Shown: positions 42,266 to 51,053 of the stretch, one piece after another | How positions within the stretch are numbered: the first letter of the stretch is position 1 | Layout: every line of letters starts with the position of its first letter | The notes under the pieces: generated by a model | Database searches by the model: none | Told to the model about the DNA's origin: nothing | Seen by the model: only the letters and a program-made list of their open reading frames with translations | NCBI GenBank assembly: GCA_021108215.1 | Contig: JAIORK010000029.1 | Span: forward strand, 62,001-126,000 | Reading direction: 5' to 3' | DNA: 64,000 bases | Origin: a bacterium | GTDB lineage: Bacteria; Oederibacteriota; JAAXVQ01; JAUVAV01 | Made by a program: the position numbers and the translations under genes

Positions 42266-43069
42266 TTAGTTTTGCATGGACAAGTAGCGGTATTTTTCCA
42301 GAAAGGATTGGATTTTAACGGCAACCCTTGTTGTTTTTTCCGAGCGGGGAAGCACATCAAGTAATTTTTTAATATAGTGGCGTTCCAGGACGAGCTGAAT
42401 GGTTTTGGGATAATTGAGGTCATAAACCCAACCGATTTTCAAGAGTTTAAAATCATTCAGCGTCTTCATGCTGCTTTTTTTTACCAGCCGTTCAGACATA
42501 ATGTCCGAGACCGCTTCTTCGGAAATATGCGGATGATCGGGAAGATCAAGCTCAATCCCGGGATTTTTTTCTTGTTGTGGGTTATGGTAATAGTCTGTTA
42601 CCAACCGCCAAATATCCAGCTTGTCCGCATCACGGAGCATTTTTGAAACCATCAGGCATTTTTCCGATTCGTGATCCGGTAAATGAATCCGGTTATGGTA
42701 GGAAATGGCGCGCAGGATAAGCTCGCGTTCGGATTCATCCTCAAGACAGTCAAAAACCTTATTTTCCCACAGAACGCGGACACCCAGGCTGGCGTGATTT
42801 TCAGATTTGGCATCTACAAATGTTTTGTATTGGGCATATTGTTCAAAGCGTCCAATATCATGAAAAAGTCCGGTAATTTCAAGCAGACGAAGATCTTCTT
42901 TCGCCAGTTCCAGATCCTTGCCTAAATGAAGAATTTCTTTGCACACATTGATGCTGTGATTTGATTTGAGCAGGAGATTATGCCGGCTTTCCGGGAAGCG
43001 GTCGACAAAGGCGTGTACATATGTTGCAAACCATTTTTTTAAGTCTTGGACATTGTTTTGCGTGATCAT
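42266..43069 (-). CDS. HD-domain phosphohydrolase
   Basis: 267 aa. HD motif: GLFHDIGRFEQYAQYKTF (~residues 68-85, H...HD...), with a further His pair in ISYHNRIHLPDHE and an Asp in LRDADKLDIW. This is the full set of metal ligands for an active HD enzyme. The type (nucleotidase, phosphodiesterase) cannot be decided. No sensory or membrane domain. It is co-directional with the alpha/beta hydrolase downstream. Confidence 0.87.
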   Translation of the reverse strand: MITQNNVQDLKKWFATYVHAFVDRFPESRHNLLLKSNHSINVCKEILHLGKDLELAKEDLRLLEITGLFHDIGRFEQYAQYKTFVDAKSENHASLGVRVLWENKVFDCLEDESERELILRAISYHNRIHLPDHESEKCLMVSKMLRDADKLDIWRLVTDYYHNPQQEKNPGIELDLPDHPHISEEAVSDIMSERLVKKSSMKTLNDFKLLKIGWVYDLNYPKTIQLVLERHYIKKLLDVLPRSEKTTRVAVKIQSFLEKYRYLSMQN

Positions 43070-43090
43070 AGATGTCGTCTCCTGTGAGGG

Positions 43091-44086
43091 CTACAGTAAC
43101 CCGATAATCAAGCCAAGTGATGCTGCATAGACATTATTACCATATTCACCGGAAATATTTAAACTGACCATGGGGAAAAGATTGAACTGTACTCCGCCCA
43201 AGAGTTTGAAGTCAAATGAACCGGCGGTTGTGCCGGCAGGACCTGTGACGGTCAGGCTTTCGGATTCAATCGGACCGGGAAGATCGGGATCCAGGGAAAT
43301 CGTGCCGGTTGAACCCACAATCGTATTGACAGCACCGGTTGTGGTCTGGAGTCCTATACCGGCATAGGGTGTTACAAAAATTAAGTTTTGACTGATGATT
43401 ATTTTGGCGTAGTAGGCAGTCATATCCCAGTCACTGCTCATGAAAACCACAGTATCCAGGGTTTGGGTATAAATATTTCCATTGTATTCAATAGAATTCA
43501 ATTCTTCAGTATGACCGTTTTGTACACGGTAATTGCCTTTCATATTGCCGACACCTAAACTGAGACTCAAATCAAAGGGAACCGGTAATTCCGGCTGAAT
43601 TCTTCCCTCCAGTTGCCATTGGGAAAATTGACCGTCGAAATCATCGGAATAGTTTAATCCGTAATTGCTGAAACCTGCGCCAATATCAATTTTTCCAACC
43701 GCCGGGAGTTTTACCAGGCCTATTTTGCCATGAATCATGCCGGTTTGAGAAAAGAAAAAGGCGGGGAGATTTAAAAAATCTGAAGAAATGGCATACGTAT
43801 CAATATCAACCAGTGCGCTTTCATCAATCGCTACCGAAAGACCGCCAGTAATACCAATTTCAAATCCAGGTAGGGTTTTCACAGCAGCTGGCCGTTGAAT
43901 GGTTCCACTGGCACCAAAAGCAATGCTTTTCGCCAATTGATTGTTGATCCAGGTTGATGCCACAGAGAAATCATCTGACAGCGTTTCCAGAGCTTTTGAA
44001 AAATCCTGAGTTGTTGCAGAAAGTGCAGATTGGGTAAAAACCAGTATGGTAAGCAGGGTAATCACCAGAGCAGACATTCTTTTCAT
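43091..44086 (-). CDS. Outer-membrane beta-barrel-like protein (DUF6588-like)
   Basis: 331 aa from the ATG at 44086 with GGAGG 7 nt upstream; the upstream frame is rejected. A signal peptide (LVITLLTILVFTQSALSA) starts it. The mature protein has many alternating hydrophobic/polar strands with Gly-rich turns (IDIGAGFSNYGLNYS, DLSLSLGVGNMKGNY) and ends SLNISGEYGNNVYAASLGLI, consistent with a small outer-membrane barrel. The start resembles proteins annotated as DUF6588. Function unknown. It is ~20 nt upstream of the HD gene on the same strand. Confidence 0.7.
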   Translation of the reverse strand: MKRMSALVITLLTILVFTQSALSATTQDFSKALETLSDDFSVASTWINNQLAKSIAFGASGTIQRPAAVKTLPGFEIGITGGLSVAIDESALVDIDTYAISSDFLNLPAFFFSQTGMIHGKIGLVKLPAVGKIDIGAGFSNYGLNYSDDFDGQFSQWQLEGRIQPELPVPFDLSLSLGVGNMKGNYRVQNGHTEELNSIEYNGNIYTQTLDTVVFMSSDWDMTAYYAKIIISQNLIFVTPYAGIGLQTTTGAVNTIVGSTGTISLDPDLPGPIESESLTVTGPAGTTAGSFDFKLLGGVQFNLFPMVSLNISGEYGNNVYAASLGLIIGLL

Positions 44087-44422
44087 TGATGAACCTCCAG
44101 GGATAAGGAATTGACTATTAAAAAAGAATAGCATAAATATCCAAAAACTTCAAAGAAACATAACAAAAACATTCCAGAACGCATTTTATTTATTATGCTA
44201 AGAGTTATGGATAGAATCGGATACATTATATAGAATTCACCTTAAGCCCTGATTGAAAAGATGATTGAAGTGCGGAACTTTGCCCTGTGGGGCGGCATGA
44301 TCTAGTGACAATCATATGGTTTCAGATGTAGGTAGTGGATTAAAAAAACACACCTATGATTTTTCAAAAAATATCGGCTATTTGGTGAGTCCTGAACCGG
44401 TTTGTGTGCGGGCAAGACGGTG
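44087..44422. other. 336-nt intergenic stretch, nothing identified
   Basis: AT-rich, with no credible ORF, repeat, RNA gene or terminator that I can see. It separates two same-strand genes and may hold the promoter of the outer-membrane-type gene. Confidence 0.4.
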
Positions 44423-44761
44423 CTAAAGGATTTTTTTGATTTTGGCTATTATATGCGAAATATTTTGATTAACCCAATTAAGATTCAATGTGTTGAGTGC
44501 TTCAATAAAAAGTAATACATCATCATCAATCGGAAAAGCAATGAAAGTGGTGTTTTTTCCGGAGAGGATCATTTTTTTTAGCGGCCCGGAGTCAAGTTCG
44601 TCCCACCATGCCTTGGAGAATTGATAGAGTCTGGCTGCTTGGAATTCCAGTTCGTTTGTGTCTTGGAACGTTGGCTTGGATGATTTCATAATGAGAATGC
44701 CATCGTGACTGACCAAACCGGCTGTCTTAGCACTTGGACTCGCTTGAAGTATTAAATCCAT
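44423..44761 (-). CDS. Roadblock/LC7-like small protein
   Basis: 112 aa with AAGG 6 nt upstream of the ATG. The pattern GLVSHDGILIMKS ... TFIAFPIDDDVLLFIEAL ... HIIAKIKKIL resembles the Roadblock/LC7 fold (beta-hairpin, helix, three strands, helix), whose members regulate small GTPases such as MglA. No such GTPase is nearby. The similarity is weak and the fold is inferred from the strand pattern. Confidence 0.5.
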   Translation of the reverse strand: MDLILQASPSAKTAGLVSHDGILIMKSSKPTFQDTNELEFQAARLYQFSKAWWDELDSGPLKKMILSGKNTTFIAFPIDDDVLLFIEALNTLNLNWVNQNISHIIAKIKKIL

Positions 44762-45334
44762 GATGCCTTGAATTGTTCATTCATAGGTATCCACTTGAAT
44801 AAATAAATTTTGAAATAATAGTAGCATGGTCCTAGTATTGAAGCAAATCTATTCATAGCAAAAAGGTGCCAGCCACTTTTGAGGATTTTTGGCAGGGATG
44901 TGTCGCAAACGGGCACTACACTGTAAAACTCTTTATTTTCAAGTGTTTTATATTGGCGAGGCAAAAAACGTTTATTTTAAAGGGTTTTTGAGTTTGAAAA
45001 GCAGACGAATCTAAAAATCAGCGCTATAAAATCCAGAAAAGTTATAAAATCCAGGAAATATCTTGGCAATATGTGTGATGGGATTTATAGAGCTATTTTT
45101 TAAAATGTATAAATTAATAAGCTGATAATTAATCCGAATAATAAATGGACAGGATATGCAGTATCTTGGGGATGCATATTTCAGTCGAAGTACTTAGTGG
45201 AATACCTTGCCTTTCACAGGAGAGAGAGCGGTCTCCCGGACTTCATTTATAAAATTAAATATAGTTGTGCTGAGCGCTGTGGCCACTTAAGAAGACTAAT
45301 TGGGGTGAGCAATACTAATTTATGCAGTAAAAAA
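44762..45334. other. AT-rich gene-free region upstream of an operator cluster
   Basis: Together with the operator cluster this makes a ~900-nt gene-free stretch, the longest in the window. I see no credible coding sequence; a 70-codon minus-strand frame (44752-44964) begins with TTG and overlaps the next gene. A short direct repeat TATAAAATCCAG occurs near 45027 and 45046. Confidence 0.4.
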
Positions 45335-45651
45335 TCTTATAATAAGAAATAAAGATACTTTGCAGAACACGAATTAGAATAATTTGCTCTATAAAATCAT
45401 GAAGATGTAAAATCTTATGATAAGAATATAAAAAAGCAAGAATTATTTCTAAAAGTTATCACTGTAGTTATATATAGTAAATCGGGCTGTCTTATTATAA
45501 GAGAATAATAAGCAATAAATAAAATGATATAATTAAGTATGCTCGAAATTATCACGTAGGTGTTGAAAGAGTGCTGCGATTTTTATTGCTTGATCTTATT
45601 ATAAGACACGTTCAACCTTGACTTGTAAACAAATTTTATCTTATAATAAGA
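45335..45651. promoter_or_regulatory. Five copies of the 13-bp palindrome TCTTATNATAAGA
   Basis: The sites are 45335-45347 (A in the centre), 45413-45425 (G), 45490-45502 (T), 45594-45606 (T) and 45639-45651 (A). Apart from the central base they are identical. Spacings between starts are 78, 77, 104 and 45 nt. I see no sixth copy elsewhere in the window. The last site covers the -10 box of the promoter for the nucleotidyltransferase-like gene at 45672. This looks like a set of operators for a dimeric regulator, plausibly the gene product itself. Confidence 0.75.
45618..45647 (+). promoter_or_regulatory. Promoter of the nucleotidyltransferase-like gene
   Basis: TTGACT (45618-45623) and TATAAT (45642-45647) are 18 nt apart, a near-consensus sigma-70 type promoter. 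Transcription would begin about 45654, just before the AAGGAGG site at 45659. The TATAAT lies inside palindrome 5, so an occupying protein would block RNA polymerase. Confidence 0.7.
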
Positions 45652-45671
45652 AAAATAGAAGGAGGTTATTC

Positions 45672-46253
45672 ATGTCAGATTTATCTCCAAAGGAAATAAT
45701 AAATATTGTTAAAGAAACACTTATTGAGCAAGACTTCATGGTTGGTATTTTTATCTATGGAAGTTTTCTAAAATCTGAAGCAACCGTTCAAACTGAAATG
45801 GAATTATTTATTTTGGTGGCTGGCACCAATTCTATTGATGCCTGCACAGAGACGGTCCGGGCAATTGAAAAAATGTTGAAAGTGAAAATTAGTCCTATAA
45901 TATGGTCTGTAGATGAACTGGATAAACCGGATAATGCGATTGTTCAGTTGGTTTTTAGAGATGGAAAAATGGTATACTGGAATTCGCTGCATGATTTTTC
46001 AGCCAGTCAGGTCTTCAAGATCAAACCGCATACCATTTTTACCTTTTCACTAAAAAATTTACCGCAAAACAAAAAGGCGCAATTTAATTACCGATTATAT
46101 GGAAAAAAAGCAAAGCAAGGTATTTTGGAAGAAGCGGGTGGGGTTCGGCTTAGTAAGTCCTGTTTTCATGTACCTTATGGCAGTAAATTCAAGATTTCTC
46201 GATTTTTTAGCAAGCTTTCTATTCAATTTGATAATAAAGAGTGTTGGATTTGA
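45672..46253 (+). CDS. Nucleotidyltransferase-like protein with conserved C-terminal domain
   Basis: 193 aa from the ATG at 45672, right after a strong AAGGAGG; the frame upstream (45618) contains the promoter. Residues ~20-100 have a nucleotidyltransferase-like start (GIFIYGSFLKSEATVQTEME, the GS-x(9-10)-E/D form), but the usual D-x-D is TEMELF here, so the metal site may be incomplete. The last ~70 residues (FNYRLYGKKAKQGILEEAGG ... FHVPYGSKFKISRFF) resemble a basic C-terminal domain found with such proteins and may bind DNA. Five palindromes precede it, suggesting autoregulation. It converges with the AlkD-like gene. Confidence 0.65.
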   Translation: MSDLSPKEIINIVKETLIEQDFMVGIFIYGSFLKSEATVQTEMELFILVAGTNSIDACTETVRAIEKMLKVKISPIIWSVDELDKPDNAIVQLVFRDGKMVYWNSLHDFSASQVFKIKPHTIFTFSLKNLPQNKKAQFNYRLYGKKAKQGILEEAGGVRLSKSCFHVPYGSKFKISRFFSKLSIQFDNKECWI

Positions 46254-46288
46254 TGAAAAATGATAAAAAATAGATAAAATTTGTGCTT

Positions 46289-46999
46289 TTATATGTCTCC
46301 GAGTAAGTACTGTTTTCTTCGTCTTTTAGGAAATTTTTCAATTGCATAGCGAAGCATTGTTCTTGGCATCGTTTTATAGCGGGATTTGAGAAAATTCTCT
46401 TCAATCATTAAGTTTCGGTTACCGATTTCCCTTAACATCCATCCGACGGATTTATGAATCAGATCATGAGAATCTTTGAGTAGTTGATCTGCCAGTTGGA
46501 GCGTTGTTTCAAATTCAAAGTGCTTAATATAATGAAAAGTCGACATGATGGCTATTCGGCGGGTCCAGAGATGCGCTGACTTGGCCCATCGGAAAAGCGG
46601 GTGTTGGTCCCTGTGAAAGAGGAAACTACCCGTAATATGTTCGGCAGAAGAATCCACTAGATCCCAATTGTTAATATAGTTGAAAAGGGTTGTATAGAGG
46701 ATGAAGATTTCTTTTTGAACAGGCTCCGGGCTTTGCTTGAATTTGGCAACGAGAATCAGCACACCGAGCATTCGTTCTTCATGAATGGGTGATATAATCA
46801 ATTTCTTGCATTGGACTAGAGGGAGGGACACGGCTATTTTGACAAGTTTTCGGATTTGCGGCACCAAAACGCCGATAAAACAGTCACCTTCACCATACTC
46901 GCCGGGGCCGGTTTTGAAAAAGCGTTGATAAATGCGGGCTTTCTCAGGGTCGGCATTCTTATGTAATTGATCTCGCAAACGAGGCAAGGACGGTTTCAT
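46289..46999 (-). CDS. DNA alkylation repair protein (AlkD-like)
   Basis: 236 aa from the ATG at 46999 (GAGGG upstream; the TTG three codons earlier is rejected). All-helical HEAT-like repeats, with family motifs GVLVPQIRKLVKIA, HEERMLGVLILVAKF, NYINNWDLVDSSAEHITGSF, WTRRIAIMSTFHYI and DLIHKSVGWMLREIGNRN. AlkD-type glycosylases excise 3- and 7-alkylpurines from DNA. Of the usual catalytic Trp and Asp residues, W-D-L-V-D is present. It has no adjacent repair genes. Confidence 0.87.
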   Translation of the reverse strand: MKPSLPRLRDQLHKNADPEKARIYQRFFKTGPGEYGEGDCFIGVLVPQIRKLVKIAVSLPLVQCKKLIISPIHEERMLGVLILVAKFKQSPEPVQKEIFILYTTLFNYINNWDLVDSSAEHITGSFLFHRDQHPLFRWAKSAHLWTRRIAIMSTFHYIKHFEFETTLQLADQLLKDSHDLIHKSVGWMLREIGNRNLMIEENFLKSRYKTMPRTMLRYAIEKFPKRRRKQYLLGDI

Positions 47000-47185
47000 G
47001 GCACACAACCCTCATTTTTTAATGGCGTTTTACAAAGTGCTTGGATTATTTTAGCAAATTCTAAAAAAAAGTTAATAAAAATGATGATTGTGACGACACT
47101 TAATGAGTGAACACACATTCCATAATAAATTATTTTTTTTGCAGTTGGTTATTCACCACCCTATTTTTGTAAGGAGTTCAGGATT

Positions 47186-47383
47186 GTGACAAAACGGTTG
47201 CTTAATTTATTCAGAAAAAAAGAAGTTATCGCGCAACGGTTACTGGAAATGCGGGCAGCTGCCGGTGATGATGCGGGTAAGCACCATTGTTATCATAAAA
47301 CAGTAAATCGTTATCAGCGGTTTATTCTCCGCAAATATTATCTGCGCAAGCGCTATTCCATTTTTAGTCGGCTGTTAAATTGA
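47186..47383 (+). CDS. Small basic hypothetical protein
   Basis: 65 aa, GTG start with AAGGAG 9 nt upstream. Very basic (MTKRLLNLFRKKEVIAQRLL ... YYLRKRYSIFSRLLN), with His and Cys in the middle (KHHCYHK). It has no recognised family and might bind nucleic acid. Its end overlaps the convergent phosphatase-like gene by 9 nt. The ribosome site makes it more likely real than chance. Confidence 0.5.
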   Translation: MTKRLLNLFRKKEVIAQRLLEMRAAAGDDAGKHHCYHKTVNRYQRFILRKYYLRKRYSIFSRLLN

Positions 47384-48307
47384 TTTTTGTACACCCGGTT
47401 GATTTCGTTTCGGGCGATTGAGCAGCAGTGTTTGGATGGTTGGGACGATATCGGTCAATGACTTGATGCTTGGTGCCAAAGTCAAACCCTGGTGTCCATA
47501 GATAATAGTAGGCACCGGATTGTTTGTATGGGATTTAACTGAAAAATCTTCGAAATTACCGTGGTCGCTGGTAAGGATTACCGTCGTTTGTTCCGGATTG
47601 ATTTCACGCAGAATATTATGAATAAAGCCATCGAGTTCTTCCAGAAGTTTTACTGCCATATCCCATTGCCGGCGGTGTCCTGCCATATCGGTCAGGAAAT
47701 ATTCAAATAAGGTGAAGTGGTTTTTTTTGACGATTTGAGCAATACGTTTGCCTGCCTCCTGCACGGAGATTGAAGGGACTTTTTTACCCGAGTGTCTCAG
47801 TGACCAGCCGGTAATATCATGATAAACCGCCGCACCTTTTTCAAAATCTTTTTCATCGCGGAAGTATCCTTGTGCGCCCAAAACAGAAAGGGTTGTGGCA
47901 GAGTGCCGCCATTTGCCATTGGCAACCATGTCCCAGTACTCGCGGCGAAAGCCATTGGCAAAAGTGGCGGAAAAGCCCTGCTCCCGGCACCATGTGAAGA
48001 TGCCTTTTTCAGCCAACAACTGTGCCAGGCGTTTGTTCGGATACGCGGGTAAATGATGGCCCAAAAGCGCAGCGGCATTGACACCTGATAAAATCGTGCT
48101 TTGTCCGGTGGCGCTTTGCGGCAGGCCTGAAATGCCGAGACCGGCATCGGTGGGGACCACGATTGCCGCATTTTTTGAAGGGTTGAGAGGGAAATAAAGC
48201 GGCGTACCTGAACCCAAGGTTGTTTGGGTGGCGGCAAACGGGTTGTGTTTAGGATTGTTTTGTCCCAAACCAATACCATCAATGAATAGTAAGAGAACAT
48301 GTGCCAT
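47375..48307 (-). CDS. Metalloenzyme-superfamily protein (phosphoglycerate-mutase/alkaline-phosphatase-like)
   Basis: 310 aa. The start AHVLLLFIDGIGLGQNNPKH has the metal-ligand Asp (DGIGLG). SATGQSTILSGVNAA supplies the nucleophile Ser/Thr region. The C-terminal TDMAGHRRQWDMA and ILTSDHGNFEDFS contain the second set of metal ligands (Asp, His, DHGN). Order and length fit the compact metalloenzyme family near 2,3-bisphosphoglycerate-independent phosphoglycerate mutase but without its insert domain, so this is probably a phosphatase or phosphopentomutase-like enzyme of unknown substrate. Confidence 0.8.
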   Translation of the reverse strand: MAHVLLLFIDGIGLGQNNPKHNPFAATQTTLGSGTPLYFPLNPSKNAAIVVPTDAGLGISGLPQSATGQSTILSGVNAAALLGHHLPAYPNKRLAQLLAEKGIFTWCREQGFSATFANGFRREYWDMVANGKWRHSATTLSVLGAQGYFRDEKDFEKGAAVYHDITGWSLRHSGKKVPSISVQEAGKRIAQIVKKNHFTLFEYFLTDMAGHRRQWDMAVKLLEELDGFIHNILREINPEQTTVILTSDHGNFEDFSVKSHTNNPVPTIIYGHQGLTLAPSIKSLTDIVPTIQTLLLNRPKRNQPGVQKSI

Positions 48308-48334
48308 GCTAACTTCCTGTATGAAAGAAAAGTG

Positions 48335-49291
48335 TTATCCGCGTCGTATAATGAAGCCTATATAGCCGGAATAGAGTAATAAGAGCAGCAATCCTTCCCA
48401 GCGGGAGATGCGTTTTTGTGTGAAAGCCAGGGGTAAAAGCAGAAGCGAGAAAATAAAGACCACCGGAAAATCAAAAGCCAGGGCATTGCTTGGAATAGGA
48501 ATGTTCGTAATGCTCGAGACCAGACCGAGAATAAGCAGTATGTTGAAGATGTTTGAACCTACCAGATTGCCTACTGCCAAATCGGCTTTGTTCCGGAAGA
48601 TGGCAATTATTGAGGCAACCATTTCCGGTAAAGATGTTCCCAGGGCGACAATGGACAATCCGATTAAAAATTCAGAGATGCCGAACAATCGGGCAATTGT
48701 GGAAGCGCCGCTCACAAAGAATTTTGAACCGCCCGCCAGGGCTGCCAGTCCAATGATTAAATATCCGAAATCAAACCAAACTGATTTAAGCAGCGTTGTG
48801 TCTGCGATGTCAGCCGTCTTAACCGCACTGGGTTTGCTTTTTCCGGCACGAAAAATCATTACCAGCAGAAAAAAAACCAAAAGACCGAGCAAACAAAGTC
48901 CTTCCAGGCGCGAAAGCTGTCCATTGAGACTAAACAGCCAGGCCAGGCCGGCCGTGAAGATTACGAGAGGGATTTCAAAACGAATGATTGTTGCAGAAAT
49001 CATCAAAGGAACCAGCAGGGCGGAGGTGCCGAGAACAAGCCCGAGGTTGGCGATGTTGGATCCCAGAACATTGCCGATGGCAATATCCGGATTGCCTTGC
49101 AAGGCGGCGATCATGGAGACGAAAAGCTCAGGAGCAGAGGTCCCGAAACCAATAATGGTCACTCCGATGACAAGTTGGGAAATACCGCGACGCATCGCGA
49201 AAGAAGCGGAACCCCGCACAACTCCTTCGCCACCCAGCCATAAAAAAACACCACCAGCAATTAACTGTAAAAAAGCAATCCAACCTGTCAT
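48335..49291 (-). CDS. Calcium/sodium antiporter (CaCA family, YrbG-like)
   Basis: 318 aa with about ten hydrophobic helices in two inverted halves. The alpha-repeats are visible: GFGTSAPELFVSMIAALQGN plus GNVLGSNIANLGLVLG (first), and ALGTSLPEMVASIIAIFRNK plus GNLVGSNIFNILLILGL (second); the paired Glu and Asn/Ser residues bind the cation. It exports Ca2+ in exchange for Na+ (or K+/H+) across the inner membrane. It lies 27 nt upstream of the metalloenzyme gene on the same strand. A terminator at 49324 isolates it from the HD-GYP gene upstream. Confidence 0.92.
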   Translation of the reverse strand: MTGWIAFLQLIAGGVFLWLGGEGVVRGSASFAMRRGISQLVIGVTIIGFGTSAPELFVSMIAALQGNPDIAIGNVLGSNIANLGLVLGTSALLVPLMISATIIRFEIPLVIFTAGLAWLFSLNGQLSRLEGLCLLGLLVFFLLVMIFRAGKSKPSAVKTADIADTTLLKSVWFDFGYLIIGLAALAGGSKFFVSGASTIARLFGISEFLIGLSIVALGTSLPEMVASIIAIFRNKADLAVGNLVGSNIFNILLILGLVSSITNIPIPSNALAFDFPVVFIFSLLLLPLAFTQKRISRWEGLLLLLLYSGYIGFIIRRG

Positions 49292-49323
49292 TATGTGTAG
49301 TGACTCCTGCTGCTTTTAGGATT

Positions 49324-49358
49324 AAAAAAATCAGGAGCACTTGTTTCGTGCCCCTGAT
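49324..49358 (-). terminator. Rho-independent terminator of the HD-GYP gene
   Basis: On the minus strand an 11-bp stem (ATCAGGGGCAC and GTGCTCCTGAT, one G-U pair) with a 7-nt loop is followed by seven T. It lies 50 nt after the stop of the HD-GYP gene at 49409 and before the antiporter start. Confidence 0.85.
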
Positions 49359-49408
49359 GATGGCAACCAGCTGAAACATGACCGGGGAAATAAGCTGCCG
49401 GATAATCG

Positions 49409-50590
49409 TTAGGACATACTCCGGTGTACTTCGAGCATTTCATCAAACCGCGCAATAAAGAGATCCAGTATAGCCGGATCGAAATGAGTGTCCCGGCCTT
49501 CCAGGAGAATGGCTTTTACTTTTTCCGGCGGAAAGGGGTCTTTGTAAGGACGCTTGGATGCAAGGGCGTCAAAAACATCGATAATGGCAAGCAAGCGTGC
49601 AGCCAAAGGAATATTTTCTCCCTGGAAATTATTGGGATACCCCCCGCCTTTCCATTTTTCATGGTGGCAGGTCGCAATCTGGATGGCGAGTTGCAGCAGG
49701 GGAGCCTGGCCGAGTATTTGCGCACCCTTGGTTGTATGCGTTTTCATAATTTCCATCTCAGCGTCATCCAGTCTGCCCGGCTTGAGCAAAATGCTATCCG
49801 GGATGGCGACTTTGCCAATATCATGCATCATCATGGAAACACGCAAATTTTCGAGCTCTTTTTCTTCGAAACCCAGTTGCGGCGCCAGCCGGACGGCATA
49901 CTCTCCGCAGCGTTCAATATGCAGTCCGGTATCATGATCGCGGAATTTTTCTGCTTTGGCCATGTTGAGCATACTTTGTATGTAAGCCTGTTTGACTTCG
50001 TCATAAAGCCGGGCATTGTCGATGGCAACCGAAATTTCCTGGGCCATATTTTTTAATTTTTGCATATCGGTTTGGGTGAAGGTACCGGAAGCTTTGTTGA
50101 GGACTTCGAGTACGCCGATTCGTTTGCCTTTGATGGGCAAGGGTGTTGCGATAAGATTTTTTGTAACGAATTTTGTTTTATCATCCACTTTTTTATAGAA
50201 AAAAGAACTTTTGGAAGCATCGGGAATGAGCAAGGTTTTTCCGGTTTGGAATGATTTTCCGGCAACCCCTTTGTCCGCCGGCATTCGGATGACTTTGAGC
50301 ATATCTTTTTTGGCGCCGGTGGCAAGGTAGAATTTCAGCTCATCACTATCCGGATCATGCAGCAAGATAGATGAGGCGGTGGCGTTGAGGGTTTTTTCCA
50401 TGAGTTTCATGGAAAGATTTAAGACTTCGTCGATGTTCAACGAAGAATTGATTAACTTGATGATGCGGTTACGTGCCGAACTGTCCAAGGTGGGTCTGGC
50501 TTTTTTTGCCGGTTTGGTTTTTGAAATGGACTTTTTTAAACTGTTTTTTTTCTTGGCGACAGCCCGGGAGTTTAGCTTGGTTTTTTTCAT
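49409..50590 (-). CDS. GAF and HD-GYP domain protein (probable c-di-GMP phosphodiesterase)
   Basis: 393 aa. A Lys/Ser/Ala-rich basic tail (~residues 1-33, e.g. KKKNSLKKSISKTKPAKKAR) is followed by a GAF domain (~45-200: VLNLSMKLMEKTLNATASSI ... NKASGTFTQTDMQKLKNMAQ). The HD-GYP domain (~210-393) has RDHDTGLHIERCGEY, MMHDIGKVAIPDSILLKPG, ATCHHEKWKGGGYPN and DVFDALASKRPYKD. The HD pair is present; the GYP position reads GGYP. No membrane helix. It likely degrades c-di-GMP under control of a GAF ligand. The tail is like that of the protein at 52678. Confidence 0.9.
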   Translation of the reverse strand: MKKTKLNSRAVAKKKNSLKKSISKTKPAKKARPTLDSSARNRIIKLINSSLNIDEVLNLSMKLMEKTLNATASSILLHDPDSDELKFYLATGAKKDMLKVIRMPADKGVAGKSFQTGKTLLIPDASKSSFFYKKVDDKTKFVTKNLIATPLPIKGKRIGVLEVLNKASGTFTQTDMQKLKNMAQEISVAIDNARLYDEVKQAYIQSMLNMAKAEKFRDHDTGLHIERCGEYAVRLAPQLGFEEKELENLRVSMMMHDIGKVAIPDSILLKPGRLDDAEMEIMKTHTTKGAQILGQAPLLQLAIQIATCHHEKWKGGGYPNNFQGENIPLAARLLAIIDVFDALASKRPYKDPFPPEKVKAILLEGRDTHFDPAILDLFIARFDEMLEVHRSMS

Positions 50591-50834
50591 GATCCCACTC
50601 CTTGTTTACATACATAAATGGCATGACCCAAAGGTCATTTTACAGCCGACACGCATGAAATCTTGTATACTATTAATCGAATCAAAAAACATATTCTGAC
50701 ATGAATTAGCTTGTACTGCAAATACTAAGATGTTTTTTTTAAATGAGTTGTTGGACGTTTTTTTTAATTATGCATTTGTTTTTTGATAGAATGTGTCGAT
50801 GCTAAAATAAGCGAAGCGAAAGAGGTGTTGGAAT

Positions 50835-51053
50835 ATGGCTGCTTGCCCAAAACTTGGAGCATGTCCTTTTTTTAAGGATCAAATGGAAAATATGCCTAAT
50901 ATTGCCGGAATACTGAAAGAAAAATATTGTCATGGGGATTATGCCGCATGCGCCCGCTACCGGGTTTCTGAAGCAAAAGGAAAAGAGTCTGTGCCCCATA
51001 ATCTGTTTCCCACGGATATATCGGAAGCGGAGGTGCTTTTAAAAGAGGATTAA
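50835..51053 (+). CDS. Small four-cysteine protein of unknown function
   Basis: 72 aa, AGAGG before the start. Cysteines are spaced as C-x4-C ... C-x6-C (CPKLGACPFF, YCHGDYAACARYRV). This arrangement, and the ending VPHNLFPTDISEA, resemble small conserved hypothetical proteins seen in several phyla, which may hold a metal or iron-sulfur cluster. No partner gene is adjacent. It ends next to the convergent MATE gene. Confidence 0.65.
   Translation: MAACPKLGACPFFKDQMENMPNIAGILKEKYCHGDYAACARYRVSEAKGKESVPHNLFPTDISEAEVLLKED

Noticed and set aside
44752-44964. 70-codon minus-strand ORF in the AT-rich gap
   Set aside because: TTG start with no ribosome site, overlaps the Roadblock-like gene and has no protein-like composition.
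45335-45651. CRISPR-like array from the five repeated palindromes
   Set aside because: The repeats are only 13 bp, the spacers vary from 32 to 91 nt, and no cas gene is nearby; the arrangement fits operators.
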